Origin: Verrucomicrobiia bacterium
GTDB taxonomy: Bacteria; Verrucomicrobiota; Verrucomicrobiia; Verrucomicrobiales; Akkermansiaceae
Assembly (NCBI GenBank): GCA_030432565.1
Contig: JAUIGV010000002.1
Coordinates: forward strand, 124,001-188,000
Length of the DNA: 64,000 nt
Direction: 5' to 3'
This document shows positions 27,378 through 36,730 of this stretch, piece by piece. The notes beneath the pieces were generated by a model that saw only the letters and a program-made list of their open reading frames with translations, searched no databases and was not told where the DNA came from. The position numbers and the translations under genes are program-made. Position 1 is the first letter of the stretch. The number at the start of each line of letters is the position of its first letter.

Positions 27378-28015
27378 GAGAGAGCTGCCAAAAGGGCTCG
27401 GACCTTGTCAAAATCCTTGTGTCCGGGAGATGACTCGGCACCGCTGGCGACATCAAGGGCGGCTGGTTTGACCGTGGCGAGCGCCTCGGCTGCGTTTGTC
27501 GGGTCAATCCCGCCCGCCAGGAGAATGGAAAGGTCGGGATGCTTCTGCGCGAAATCCCGGGCGATGGACCAATCAAAAACTTTTCCGGTCCCACCGTAAT
27601 CCTTGCCGGCCGGGGTATCGATGAGAAGGGCGAAGTTCCTGGTGGGAAGTTCGTAGTCGGGGAGACGGTTTGCGGAGACCGCCTTGATGACAGGAATCCC
27701 TTGTTCGAGAAAAAAGTGAATATCCTCCTCGGTTTCGTCGCCGTGAAGCTGGACGACATCGATGAGACATTCGTCGATGAGTTCGCTGGCCAAATGGTGG
27801 GAGTTGTTGACGAAGACGCCGACCCGGACGATGTCTCCGGCAACGTGGGATGCGATGGTCGACGCGTGCTCGGGCGAGCAATATCGTTTGGAAGCGGGCC
27901 AAAAGTTGAGTCCAAGAGCTGTGACCTCCAGCTCGGCAAGGCGTTCGGCGTCCTTAAGAGTCGTGACACCACAAATCTTGAGAGAGGGAGTTGAGGAAAA
28001 GAAGTCGTCGAGCAT
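27374..28015 (-). CDS. trpF: Phosphoribosylanthranilate isomerase
   Basis: 213 residues from ATG 28015. TrpF catalyses the Amadori rearrangement of phosphoribosylanthranilate in tryptophan synthesis. Family motifs: LKICGVTTLKDAE with the catalytic Cys, GLNFWPASKR, VQLHGDET, the catalytic Asp in LLIDTPAG, and the phosphate-binding LLAGGIDPTN. It overlaps crcB by 4 nt. Other trp genes are not in the window, so the pathway is dispersed. Confidence 0.96.
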   Translation of the reverse strand: MLDDFFSSTPSLKICGVTTLKDAERLAELEVTALGLNFWPASKRYCSPEHASTIASHVAGDIVRVGVFVNNSHHLASELIDECLIDVVQLHGDETEEDIHFFLEQGIPVIKAVSANRLPDYELPTRNFALLIDTPAGKDYGGTGKVFDWSIARDFAQKHPDLSILLAGGIDPTNAAEALATVKPAALDVASGAESSPGHKDFDKVRALLAALS

Positions 28016-28199
28016 ATTTGTGGTTGGGCCCAGCGTAGCATTTTTAGGAGTTGCTGGGAATGACGGATTCATCCAAGTCAACTCTCCGCGAGCTTCCTTT
28101 TTTCAGACGGCCTCTCAAGCGCTTTCGTGATTCCATGAGTGACCATTTTTCCGAATCACTCGAGGGCCAAGCAGGCTGCCGGAATTTTTGGTCGACGTG

Positions 28200-30497
28200 C
28201 TATGGATCTTTTCGGAAGAGAAAGGAGTCCGAGGTAACAAGTGCGACCAGCGTTTCCTTTAGACTCCCTTCGCTGTCGACGTAGGCCTTGTCCATGGCCA
28301 TGAGGGTTGGAGAATCGTTTAGGGTTTCGTTTCGGCCCATGAAAAAGCGGAAGAGGTGGCGGATGAAGACCTGGCGGACGCGCGAGCTTTTGGCGAGCTT
28401 GTGCATGAGTTCGACGGGGTTCTTCACGGGGCCGTCGAGTTCCGGGTCGCCGGTGCCGAAGAGTTGGCCGCTCATGTTAACCGGGATTTTGAATTCGGCA
28501 GCTCTGGCGTTTTTGTCGGGATTCTTCCGGTTGAGCATCTCGAATTCGGCTTCAACAAGGTGGCCGTCTGGGCCTGCCAGATGCTTCGTGCGATAACGTC
28601 CGAAGTCGTCATAAGCTTCGAAGGGGTTTCCGAGAGGGTTCATTTTTTTATGACAACGCCAGCAATTTTCACCTTCGACGACCGAGAAGCGTTGGCGGAT
28701 TGTTTTGTCATGCCACTCGGGGAGTTGCGCTTGAGCTGCAATGGGAAGTTCGGGGACATCGTACCCCAGAAGGTGTCCGAGGATCCATTTGCCGCGACGG
28801 ACAGGGTCGGTGTGGAAATTGGTGCTGTGAGCGACAAGCCAGGCAGGGTGGGTGAGGATGCCGGCTCGCTGGTCTGCGGGCATTTCAAGGGGGGTGGCAC
28901 CGCGTGCTTCCCGGTGGCCTTTGGCCATATTGTAGGCGAGCTGATACCCAAAAGGTTGGGCCGCTTTTTCCGCGTCAGCTTTTGATAGGGTTGTTCCTTT
29001 TTTGCTCTTCTTTTTTCGGAGTGCTCTAACGGCGAAGCGATTGGTGGTAAGCAATTCCTCGAGGACATTTTTATCTTCAGCGAGAACGTGCAATACCGTC
29101 CAGTCGGCGTCCCGGACCAATTCCTTGGGGTCGTGTTTGCCGCCGTGGCGGGTGTCGTCTTTGAAGACCTCCGTTGCTTTGGAGTAGTCAAAATATTGTT
29201 GGAAGAACTGAATGAGTTTGGGGCGTGAAAATGTGCCACGGCGGTGGTCTTTTGATTGCATCCATACAAAATCACGGGAGCCTACTGCAACGGAGCCCCG
29301 GAGAAGCCGGGTGTCATCATAGAGTTTGCGAAACTCACGCTCGACGTCTTCCCTGGTCTTGAGTTGCCCCTGCTCGGCGGCCTCGAGGACGCTTTTAACC
29401 GGATGATTATGGAGAGTGTAGGAGAGGGCAAAGCCCAGTTCGGTGGGTGAGAGCATGCGTCGGCCATCAGGAAGTTCCTCGCCCCGGCCGAGTTCGACCC
29501 GGAAGAGGAAGTCAGGTGAGAGGAGAATGGAGGTGATGCTACCCTCAAGTCCGTGCGAGAGTCCCCCGGTTTCAAGGTTGGGTGCCAGCACCCCACCGAC
29601 CCAGCGGTTGGTTTGGGCTTCGGTGGGCTTGCGCTTGGTGAAAAATTCAAAGAGGAAGGTGAAGATGTCTGCCATTTGCTTTCGAGTCGGACTGCCCTTG
29701 ATGGCGAGGAAGTTCTGAATGGCCCTGTGTTTGGGGCCGGAGAAGGTGGGGACAAAATCCTCGGCATTGCCGTGCCTGGGCGGTGTCGAGGCCTTGCCTC
29801 TGACCATGGCGGAGGCCACGCGTTTGGCGTTGGTCTTCATGGTGAGAATGGTGGCTTCATCGGCGTAGAGGCTGGCGTAGTCGTGAAAACCGGTTTCGTT
29901 CTTTTTCATCGGAACGACGAAGTCGAAGCCGAGTTCAAAGTCCTTCATGAGGCGTTGATAAGTGTCTCCACTGATCCGCCAAACCCGAGCTTTGGTAAAG
30001 GATGGGCCTTGATGTTTACCACTAAAAAGGGAGTTGTGATCAACCCGGTTGGCGTAGCGGGGAAGTTCCAGTTCCCAGTCGCTTTTGCCGAGCTTGTAGG
30101 ATTTGAGGAGCCCACTGAGGGCGAGTTCAAAAGCGACCTGGTCTTTCTTATCGGGTTGTTCTTTTTTTGGAGGAGGCATTTCTCCGGTGTTGACCATCTC
30201 GTGGATGCTCAGCCAGCGCTTGCTGTCGGCCGGGTCGAAGGGTTGACCGATGAGGTCGTGGAGTTGGAATTTCCCCTTGGGTTTGGTTTCTCCGTGACAG
30301 TCGACGCAGTGGGTGTCGAGGAAGTCCGAGAGAACGGCATGGGCAGCTTCCAGGTCGGCACCGCTTGGGTTTTCGGCGGTCGCAGGTGTTCCTGGGTCCT
30401 GTCCCCACACCGAAGGAGGTAGAGATGCCCCGGCGATGACCAGAAGAAAAATCGCAACAACGGAACGTCGGGCAATCAATGGGATTAGGCCATCCAT
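28200..30497 (-). CDS. Cytochrome c-type protein with DUF1592/1588/1585
   Basis: 765 residues with a signal peptide around residues 12-32. Two haem motifs are visible: DTHCVDCHGETKPKGKF near 63 and ENCWRCHKKMNPLGNPFEAY near 630. DUF1592 is indicated by GLSHGLEGSITSILLSPDF, DUF1588 by GILTHPAWLVAHSTNF and RRGKWILGHLLG, and DUF1585 by the C-terminal SLKETLVALVTSDSFLFRK. It is a divergent relative of the 17.4-kb cytochrome, shorter and lacking a clear DUF1587. It starts 13 nt inside the upstream DUF1552 gene, so the two are coupled. Confidence 0.92.
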   Translation of the reverse strand: MDGLIPLIARRSVVAIFLLVIAGASLPPSVWGQDPGTPATAENPSGADLEAAHAVLSDFLDTHCVDCHGETKPKGKFQLHDLIGQPFDPADSKRWLSIHEMVNTGEMPPPKKEQPDKKDQVAFELALSGLLKSYKLGKSDWELELPRYANRVDHNSLFSGKHQGPSFTKARVWRISGDTYQRLMKDFELGFDFVVPMKKNETGFHDYASLYADEATILTMKTNAKRVASAMVRGKASTPPRHGNAEDFVPTFSGPKHRAIQNFLAIKGSPTRKQMADIFTFLFEFFTKRKPTEAQTNRWVGGVLAPNLETGGLSHGLEGSITSILLSPDFLFRVELGRGEELPDGRRMLSPTELGFALSYTLHNHPVKSVLEAAEQGQLKTREDVEREFRKLYDDTRLLRGSVAVGSRDFVWMQSKDHRRGTFSRPKLIQFFQQYFDYSKATEVFKDDTRHGGKHDPKELVRDADWTVLHVLAEDKNVLEELLTTNRFAVRALRKKKSKKGTTLSKADAEKAAQPFGYQLAYNMAKGHREARGATPLEMPADQRAGILTHPAWLVAHSTNFHTDPVRRGKWILGHLLGYDVPELPIAAQAQLPEWHDKTIRQRFSVVEGENCWRCHKKMNPLGNPFEAYDDFGRYRTKHLAGPDGHLVEAEFEMLNRKNPDKNARAAEFKIPVNMSGQLFGTGDPELDGPVKNPVELMHKLAKSSRVRQVFIRHLFRFFMGRNETLNDSPTLMAMDKAYVDSEGSLKETLVALVTSDSFLFRKDP

Positions 30498-31915
30498 TCG
30501 TTCAGAGGAATGTGTTGGTTGATGTGATCGGCGGCTTCGAGGTCGAGGTCGCCATATTGTTTCCTTTGGTCTCCGGCGGCATGCAAGAGCGACAGGTAAA
30601 AATTTCCAATGGTCTGGTGACCACGATTATTGTGGCCCGGGTATTGTAAATAACGTCCGGTTTTGAAAATGCCACCGGCATCGCCAAGGACAGTCATGGG
30701 CCAGAGGTAATAGGGACTGTGGTGGCGGTCGCCGTGGTCAGAGAAGTAGATGATGGCGGTGTTGTCGGCCATGGTGCCATCACCTTCCGGGACGGCTTTG
30801 AGCTTTGTCCAGAGCTTGGCGATTTGCTGCATGTGAAAGTCCATGAGGACCCGGCGGGTGGCAAATTCACCGACGGGTGCTCCTTCTTTGAAAACCCCAC
30901 CGGTGCCGGGGTTCACGGTTGTGCCGTCCTGATGACCTTGAATCATGTGTCCGATGTGGTGGACTGTTTTGCTTCCCAGTCCCAGACCGGAGAGCCGCAT
31001 TCCGAGATGTTCGCAGCGGATGGTGCAAACGTTGGTGAGTCCTGCGATAAGGGAGGAGGCGGAGAGATCGAAATGAGCCTTGAGGCGTTCGATTTCGATC
31101 TCGCTGGTGAAATGTTCCTTGATTTCCGGAGCAGCGGCTTCGAGTTGCCTCGACATGTTTTTGAGTCTGGCCTGTCGTTCGCGCAGGGTTTCGAAGCCAT
31201 GCAGGTAATGGCCCATCTTTTCCTTCTCGCCGGAGGAGAGTCGTTTTTGGTAGCGCTTCACATCATCGACCATGAAGTCGAGCATATTACGCTCCAGATC
31301 GATGGCGGTTTTTGCAGAACCGGTGGTGGCGATGGTGCCGAAGAGGTCGGTGTAGGCGAGCATTGGGTCGGCATAATAAGGGAGGGCTTTGCGCGGACCC
31401 GAGGCAGAGAGATTGGGGTAGGTCACCGACTTGCCAAACTGCTCCATGGTGAGGCCGATGTGCGGGACGACTCCGCCGAGACGTTTGGCGAGGGCCCAGT
31501 CGATGGTTTCAGCGCGCGGGAAACGTTTGCCGTTGTAGGCTCCGAGGGCGCCGAAGCCGGCCTCGTGGTCACCGGCCATCATGCGGCCGCTAAGGCCCTG
31601 GATGAGGGTGAGCTTGTCTTTGAAGGGTTCCAGGGCAGCCATGCCGGGTGCCAGTTTTGTGTTCCGGAGTGGGAAGTCGATCCAGCTTGTGAGTTCTCTT
31701 GCGTGGGGGCGCTCTTTGAGGGGGGCGACACCCTCGGGTTGAATTTCGTTGGTAAGAACTCCGTTCGAGCGAAGAACAAAAACAAAGCGTTTGGGGAGCT
31801 TGGCCGGGTTTCCGTTGGCCGCAGTTTCGGCCCTGAGCTGGGAAAGGAAGGGAGTGAGAGAACAGGCTCCTGCTCCCAGTCCAAGGGTTTTGATAATCTG
31901 TCTGCGATTGATCAT
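30485..31915 (-). CDS. DUF1552 family exported protein (second copy)
   Basis: 476 residues with an RR-type leader (INRRQIIKTLGLGAGACSL). DUF1552 features include KRFVFVLRSNGVLTNEIQPEG, LTLIQGLSGRMMAGDHEAGF and IIYFSDHGDRHHSPYYLWP. Here the DUF1552 gene precedes the cytochrome, the reverse of the 19.9-kb pair. It begins 33 bp after the esterase gene, so the three probably form an operon. Function is unknown. Confidence 0.92.
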   Translation of the reverse strand: MINRRQIIKTLGLGAGACSLTPFLSQLRAETAANGNPAKLPKRFVFVLRSNGVLTNEIQPEGVAPLKERPHARELTSWIDFPLRNTKLAPGMAALEPFKDKLTLIQGLSGRMMAGDHEAGFGALGAYNGKRFPRAETIDWALAKRLGGVVPHIGLTMEQFGKSVTYPNLSASGPRKALPYYADPMLAYTDLFGTIATTGSAKTAIDLERNMLDFMVDDVKRYQKRLSSGEKEKMGHYLHGFETLRERQARLKNMSRQLEAAAPEIKEHFTSEIEIERLKAHFDLSASSLIAGLTNVCTIRCEHLGMRLSGLGLGSKTVHHIGHMIQGHQDGTTVNPGTGGVFKEGAPVGEFATRRVLMDFHMQQIAKLWTKLKAVPEGDGTMADNTAIIYFSDHGDRHHSPYYLWPMTVLGDAGGIFKTGRYLQYPGHNNRGHQTIGNFYLSLLHAAGDQRKQYGDLDLEAADHINQHIPLNEWMA

Positions 31916-31948
31916 GGAGATGGTGGGTGGTTGGGGACAAAGGATGTA

Positions 31949-32863
31949 TTACTCACCCAGAATTTTAATCATCGCTTTGGCGGAGGCGTCTCCGACCAGG
32001 CAGTAGCTTTCGGCACTGTTGTGCCAGTGGCTTTTTTGGCGACCGGGTTTGTGCTTCTGAAAAGCGCGGGTTTCCACGGCGGTGCATTTTTTAAACTTGG
32101 CGGCTGCCGCGACTTGGGCGGGTTCGATGCTTTTGCCAAGGAATCCCGCCACTCCCGTGGCATCCGGCCCGCCCATGCCACTGGTGGCGATGACAAAGGG
32201 GAGGTCCTCATTACCGAGATCCCTGCGGACGTCCTTGACGAAATGAGTCATGTTTTTCTCATACTCTGCCGCGAGGTCCTTCTTGCATCCGTCATTCCAG
32301 CCTTGATGCCAGAAGAAGCCAGCGAGTTCGTATCCCTGGTCTTTATAGGCGGGGAAGTGGTCGCCGATTTTAGCGAGGGCTTCCTTCACTTCGGCGAGAA
32401 GCTGGGTGTATTTTTGGCCGGTATTTCCAGACCCGGGTGGCCGAAAGGGGCCGCCGAGGGCCTGGCCTCCCCACGCACATTTGATGAGAAGAACTTGTTC
32501 TTCAAAGTGATTACCGATGACGTGGCCAAATGCGAGTTCCGGGCCGATGCTATCGGGTCGGGCTCCGAGTCCTGGTTTGAGATTCGAAGTGACCAGGTCT
32601 GCTTTCGCGGGTTGGTGGCAATACCAAACATCCGCACGCTCGACCCAACCGTCTTCATCCTTCAGATAGGAAAATTGCTTTTGGCCGGCCGCAAAAGGGA
32701 GGTCGCCGTCTTTGTCCATTGTGATACGACCGTGGCCTTGCATGTTGGACTGGCCGGCGAGGATGAAAACCTTCACCGGCTTACTGGCATCGATAACCTC
32801 GGCGAGGGCGGGACGGGTAGCGGTGAGTATGACGAGAAGAATGGGGGTTAGGAGGGATTTCAT
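31949..32863 (-). CDS. Secreted SGNH/SASA-type carbohydrate esterase
   Basis: 304 residues from ATG 32863, with a signal peptide (MKSLLTPILLVILTATRPALA). The nucleophile elbow is FILAGQSNMQGHG (Ser in GQSN), with oxyanion-type Gly in KCAWGGQALGG and FFWHQGWND. This is the sialate O-acetylesterase/CE6-type family (DUF303), which removes acetyl groups from plant or algal sugars. The C-terminal HWHNSAESY may supply the catalytic His. It is the first gene of the run that continues into DUF1552 and the cytochrome, suggesting polysaccharide use. Confidence 0.9.
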   Translation of the reverse strand: MKSLLTPILLVILTATRPALAEVIDASKPVKVFILAGQSNMQGHGRITMDKDGDLPFAAGQKQFSYLKDEDGWVERADVWYCHQPAKADLVTSNLKPGLGARPDSIGPELAFGHVIGNHFEEQVLLIKCAWGGQALGGPFRPPGSGNTGQKYTQLLAEVKEALAKIGDHFPAYKDQGYELAGFFWHQGWNDGCKKDLAAEYEKNMTHFVKDVRRDLGNEDLPFVIATSGMGGPDATGVAGFLGKSIEPAQVAAAAKFKKCTAVETRAFQKHKPGRQKSHWHNSAESYCLVGDASAKAMIKILGE

Positions 32864-33406
32864 GGTGGTTGGGAATCGTTCGGGCTTCTGTGGCAGCACC
32901 GTGACTTTTGGTTGGGTGAGATTGGCGCAAGTTTCAGTCACCAGGCTGTGCGGGAGCTCTCGTCAAATTCAGGGCGGACGCGGTCTGCGATGCCATCGTA
33001 AGCATTCTTTCAGGACCATCGTCCACCTCGGGCGCCAAAAGCCACAGAACGCTCATCCAGCCACGCGTGGTGGCAGGTTCATGGATGCCACCAAAGACCT
33101 TTTGATGGGTTTTGAAGGTCCGGTCCGGATTGGTGATCATGGCGATGCGACGGGGCTTGGGCGTGTTGCGAGGTCGGAATGAAGATGGCGAACTATCGGA
33201 ATAAAGGGCCGTTTTTTAGGAGTCAGGTCAATGATAATGATAGGTTGAAATCCCTGATCTCAAGACGAACAGTGATGCTTTATCCCGATTCGACCAGTTT
33301 TCCTGCTTGATGTTTTTTGGGGGAGATATTGGTGAAACATCGGTGTTCAAACCTATGTTGTCTTCGGCAGGGGTTCTCGCCCCGTCCGCTCCTTTATTTG
33401 AGGGCA
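32864..33406. other. Mostly empty intergenic stretch
   Basis: About 540 bp without a recognised gene. A minus-strand frame of 68 codons at 33140-32934 (from MITNPDRTFKTHQKVFGG) has plausible codon use but no signal peptide, ribosome site or family match, so I do not call it. No RNA gene was seen before the terminator at 33407. Confidence 0.4.
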
Positions 33407-33435
33407 CAAAAAAACTCTCCAGTAATGGAGAGTTT
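33407..33435 (-). terminator. Terminator of the tRNA-Asp transcript
   Basis: Minus strand: AAACTCTCCA and TGGAGAGTTT pair around TTAC, followed by a T run. It lies about 30 nt downstream of the tRNA-Asp 3' end. Confidence 0.88.
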
Positions 33436-33465
33436 GGTGGGGTGGCAAAACACTTTGAGAAAAAG

Positions 33466-33542
<77 letters not shown>

Positions 33543-33627
33543 GCGTTGCCGGTTAGGACGGGCGGAACCTAGGATGACCGACGGGTAGGAACAAGAACTA
33601 ATTTACCCGTTTTGACATTTTTTTCGC

Positions 33628-34554
33628 TTAGGAAAGTTCGGCCACGGCAGCCTCCAATGAGGCGGCATCTTCGATGGAAATAATGCGGGCTTCCTTGTCG
33701 ATCCGGGACATGAATCCTGCGAGAACCTTGCCCGGCCCAAGCTCGATAAAGAGGTCGTGACCCTGCTCGCGGAGGAGGCGGATGGATTCGATCCAGCGGA
33801 CCGATCCAGTGACCTGGTCTTTGAGGGATGCGCGGATGGCCTCGGGGCCGACGGCTGGAGCGGCGAGGAAATTGGAAACGACGGGGATTTTTGGCTCGGT
33901 GAATTCGGTGGCGGCGAGGGCCTCTCCGAGTTGGTCCTGGGCACCGGCCATGAGACGTGAGTGGTAGGCTCCGGCGACTTGCAATTTTTTGCCCATGCGG
34001 AGTCCGTATTCCTTGGCTTTGGAGACCGCGGCGTCGATTCCTTCTTCCTTTCCGGAGAGCACGGTCTGGCCGGGGCAGTTGAGGTTGGCGACGTCGACAT
34101 CGCAATCGGCGGCGAGGCGGGCAACATCTTCCTCGGAGCCTCCAATCATGGCGGCCATGGTACCGGGATTGGCTTCGCAGGCTTCGTCCATGAGTTCGCC
34201 GCGGCGGGCGACAAGTTTGAGCCCTTCTTCAAAGGTGAAGGTGCCGGCGGCGCAATGTGCGGTCATTTCTCCGAGGGAAAGTCCGGCCGCCGCGACGGGC
34301 TCGAGCGAGGGGACTTTTTCACGAAGGATTTCGAGAAGGGCAAGTCCATGGAGGAATAGGGCGGGTTGGCAATTTCCGGTACGGGTCAGGTCTTCGGCAG
34401 GGCCGTTGAACATGACATCGGTCAGTGAACGGCCGAGGACGGCGTCTGCTTTTTCGAAGAGTGCTTTGGCGCCCGGGTAGGCTTCGACGAGGTCCTGGCC
34501 CATGCCCACTTTTTGGGCACCTTGTCCGGAGAAGAGAAGAACTGCTTTGCTCAT
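33628..34554 (-). CDS. fabD: Malonyl-CoA:ACP transacylase
   Basis: 308 residues, normal length. It loads malonyl groups onto acyl carrier protein for fatty-acid synthesis. Visible motifs are FSGQGAQKVGMG at the N-terminus, the nucleophile Ser93 in GLSLGE (usually GHSLGE, so a Leu replaces the His next to the active Ser), R118-region ARRGELM, and the catalytic His in VAGAYHSRLM. No other fab genes are adjacent. It follows glycerate kinase on the same strand with an 11-bp gap, so the two may be cotranscribed. Confidence 0.96.
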   Translation of the reverse strand: MSKAVLLFSGQGAQKVGMGQDLVEAYPGAKALFEKADAVLGRSLTDVMFNGPAEDLTRTGNCQPALFLHGLALLEILREKVPSLEPVAAAGLSLGEMTAHCAAGTFTFEEGLKLVARRGELMDEACEANPGTMAAMIGGSEEDVARLAADCDVDVANLNCPGQTVLSGKEEGIDAAVSKAKEYGLRMGKKLQVAGAYHSRLMAGAQDQLGEALAATEFTEPKIPVVSNFLAAPAVGPEAIRASLKDQVTGSVRWIESIRLLREQGHDLFIELGPGKVLAGFMSRIDKEARIISIEDAASLEAAVAELS

Positions 34555-34565
34555 GAGGGCGCGAG

Positions 34566-35672
34566 CTAAGCCTGTCCGTGCAGGGGGAGCAAGTCACTTA
34601 GCTCACGAACTTTCCGTGTGAGAAGATTCGAGGTGTCCGTCATGAGGGTTTCGAGAGGGAGGTCGAAGTCGGTGAGAGCTCCGCATTGTTCGAAGAGGCC
34701 GGATTGACGGACTTCATCTGAAATATGTCCGGCAATGGCGATGACGGGGGTGCCAAGATCGCTGGCGAGTCGGGCGATGCCCACGGGGCCTTTTCCGGAG
34801 AGCGACTGAGCGTCGAGTGATCCTTCTCCGGTGATGACAAGGTCGGCTTGCTCGATCCGGGCGGGGAGATCAAGGGCTTTTGAGACGAGGTCAAAGCCGG
34901 GGTGAAGTTCGGCTCCGAGGAAATGCATCATGCCAAACCCCAGTCCGCCGGCAGCTCCTGCTCCGGGTCTTTCGGCGAGGTCCCGGGCTCCGGTGACTTT
35001 GATGAGATGGGCGAGAAATGCCTCGAGAGTTTCTTGTTGGGCTGCGGTCGCTCCTTTTTGCGGGCCGAAGATGGCGGTGGCGCCGTTGGGTCCGAGAACG
35101 GGGTTGTCAACGTCGCAGGCAACATCGATGGGTGGGAGTTCGATGAGCTGGTCGCGGTCGATGATGGCGAGCTTGTCCAATCCGGCGGGGCAGGGGGAGA
35201 GCGGTTCCTCCTCGGAATCAAGGAGGAGGACGCCCAGGGCATCGGCCATTCCAACGCCACCGTCGTTGGTGGCGGAGCCGCCGATGCCGATGAGAATGCG
35301 CTCGACGTCTCTTTGTCCGGCGGCGTGCCGGATCATGAGCCCGGTGCCGTAGGTGGAGGATTGCAGAATATCGCGATCCGCTTCCGGGATGAGTTCGAAG
35401 CCCGAGGCGGAGGCCATTTCCATGACAGCGAGCCCGGTGCCGGTGATGGCGTAGCGGGCTTTGAGGGGCCGATGAAGGGCGTCGACGGTATCGCATTCCA
35501 CCCACCGCCCGCCGAGAGCCGCGAGCATGGTGGAGGTGAAACCTTCCCCCCCGTCGGCAATGGGGCAGAGGTCAACTTCACAGCTGGAAGGGAGTCCTTT
35601 CCGCACCGCTTGCGCGACTTCGGGGGCTGGGAGGGATCCTTTAAACTTATCGTTGGCAATGAGGACGCGCAT
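34566..35672 (-). CDS. Glycerate kinase (GlxK/GarK family)
   Basis: 368 residues. It phosphorylates D-glycerate, usually at the 2-position in this family. Motifs: VLIANDKFKGSLPAPEVAQA at the start, CPIADGGEGFT, LIGIGGSATNDGGVGMADAL, GAGAAGGLGFG and DLVITGEGSLDAQSLSGKGP. The length fits. It lies just upstream of fabD and downstream of the DUF4870 gene on the same strand. No glyoxylate or glycerate pathway genes are nearby. Confidence 0.94.
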   Translation of the reverse strand: MRVLIANDKFKGSLPAPEVAQAVRKGLPSSCEVDLCPIADGGEGFTSTMLAALGGRWVECDTVDALHRPLKARYAITGTGLAVMEMASASGFELIPEADRDILQSSTYGTGLMIRHAAGQRDVERILIGIGGSATNDGGVGMADALGVLLLDSEEEPLSPCPAGLDKLAIIDRDQLIELPPIDVACDVDNPVLGPNGATAIFGPQKGATAAQQETLEAFLAHLIKVTGARDLAERPGAGAAGGLGFGMMHFLGAELHPGFDLVSKALDLPARIEQADLVITGEGSLDAQSLSGKGPVGIARLASDLGTPVIAIAGHISDEVRQSGLFEQCGALTDFDLPLETLMTDTSNLLTRKVRELSDLLPLHGQA

Positions 35673-35704
35673 GGCGTCAATGAAGCAGAACCGAGGCCAA
35701 ACCT

Positions 35705-36097
35705 CTAGCTGACAAAGCGGATGCAGAGAGGGTAGCGGTAGGAGACTCCCTCATTCGATTTTACGGCTGCAATAATCGTGACGATGATCCAGAAGATGCC
35801 GAGCGCTGCCAAAAGGACGAATCCGATAAAGACAAGACAGAGAACGAGTGCGATCAGCCCGTAGAGCGTGCAGGAGATATTGAAGTTGAGAGCTTCCTTG
35901 GCCTGCTCTCCGCCGAAGCGATATTCATCTTTTTTGATCAGGAACATCACCAGGGGGCCGAGGATATTTCCAAATGGGACTCCCACGCATGCTGAGAATG
36001 CCGAGAGATGGGCGAACATGCCCCACTGGCGTTCGGCATTGGGAACGCCGGAGGGGTGGGAAGGGGGATGCTGGGTTGGAGGTTGAAGTTGATTCAT
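35705..36097 (-). CDS. DUF4870 membrane protein
   Basis: 130 residues from ATG 36097; the longer frame from 36175 is not supported. A Pro-rich N-terminal tail is followed by RQWGMFAHLSAFSACVG and a Gly/Pro loop, then helices ending at about residue 115. The signature FGGEQAKEALNFNISCTLYG identifies the DUF4870/Tic20-like family. Function is unknown. It lies 32 bp upstream of glycerate kinase on the same strand. Confidence 0.9.
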   Translation of the reverse strand: MNQLQPPTQHPPSHPSGVPNAERQWGMFAHLSAFSACVGVPFGNILGPLVMFLIKKDEYRFGGEQAKEALNFNISCTLYGLIALVLCLVFIGFVLLAALGIFWIIVTIIAAVKSNEGVSYRYPLCIRFVS

Positions 36098-36215
36098 GGG
36101 GGAATGATAAAGTCTGGGGTGAGCCTGCCCATTATAAAAGATTCGGCTAATTCTCACTGCAAGTCTGAGAGGCAATTTGCTAGCCGTCAGATTCCAGTTG
36201 TGTCAGCCTAAGCTC

Positions 36216-36716
36216 ATGTCAGACGAACTTACACGCATGAGTCTTTTGTGGGAGACCATTCAGAAAGAGGAGGAATACCCAATTTTTCGACTGACCTACC
36301 TGAGTAAACCCACCAAACCATTCACCGATGAAGACTTCGATGATATCGAAAGCAAATCGGTTGAAGCCAATAATGCCAGGGATGTGACCGGGCTTTTGGT
36401 GGTGAACGAGGACCGCATTCTCCAGATTCTTGAAGGGCGCGAGGATTCGGTTCGCGAACTTTATGAAAAGATCGAACGGGACAGCCGTCACACGGTGATC
36501 AAGTTGGTCTGCGCGGTGGAGGACGAGGTGCGGCTATTGCTGACCTGGAACATGGTGGTGCGAGGCTTGAACGGGACGCCCCCTGATCTCCTGAAGCAGT
36601 TTTCACAAGTCTATGACGAGTTGTTGCATGCGGATGGAGAGACTGAAATCTCCATAGACCAAGTAGAGCTTTTTAAGGAGCTTGCTCTTTTTGGAGGCCT
36701 GCCGAAGACGATTTGA
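36216..36716 (+). CDS. BLUF-domain blue-light photoreceptor, short form
   Basis: 166 residues from ATG 36216. The BLUF domain starts at about residue 22 after a short N-terminal extension (LTYLSK, ANNARDVTGLL, ILQILEG, IERDSRHT). BLUF proteins bind FAD and signal blue light through a Tyr-Gln-flavin hydrogen-bond network. Tyr28, Asn52 and Gln70 have exactly the spacing of AppA Tyr21, Asn45 and Gln63. Trp113 and Met115 in LTWNMV match the Trp/Met region. A ~45-residue C-terminal tail has no recognised output domain, so it probably signals by protein contact. It is divergent from DUF4870, and intergenic repeat copy A begins 15 bp after its stop. Confidence 0.9.
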   Translation: MSDELTRMSLLWETIQKEEEYPIFRLTYLSKPTKPFTDEDFDDIESKSVEANNARDVTGLLVVNEDRILQILEGREDSVRELYEKIERDSRHTVIKLVCAVEDEVRLLLTWNMVVRGLNGTPPDLLKQFSQVYDELLHADGETEISIDQVELFKELALFGGLPKTI

Positions 36717-36730
36717 TGGGAGGAACTGCC

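Noticed and set aside
30719-32851. Very long plus-strand frame (about 710 codons)
   Set aside because: It lies opposite the DUF1552 and esterase genes, which have clear family motifs on the minus strand; the plus frame is a GC-driven shadow without a recognisable domain.
32934-33140. Small minus-strand frame of 68 codons
   Set aside because: No signal, domain or ribosome site; noted only as part of the gap.
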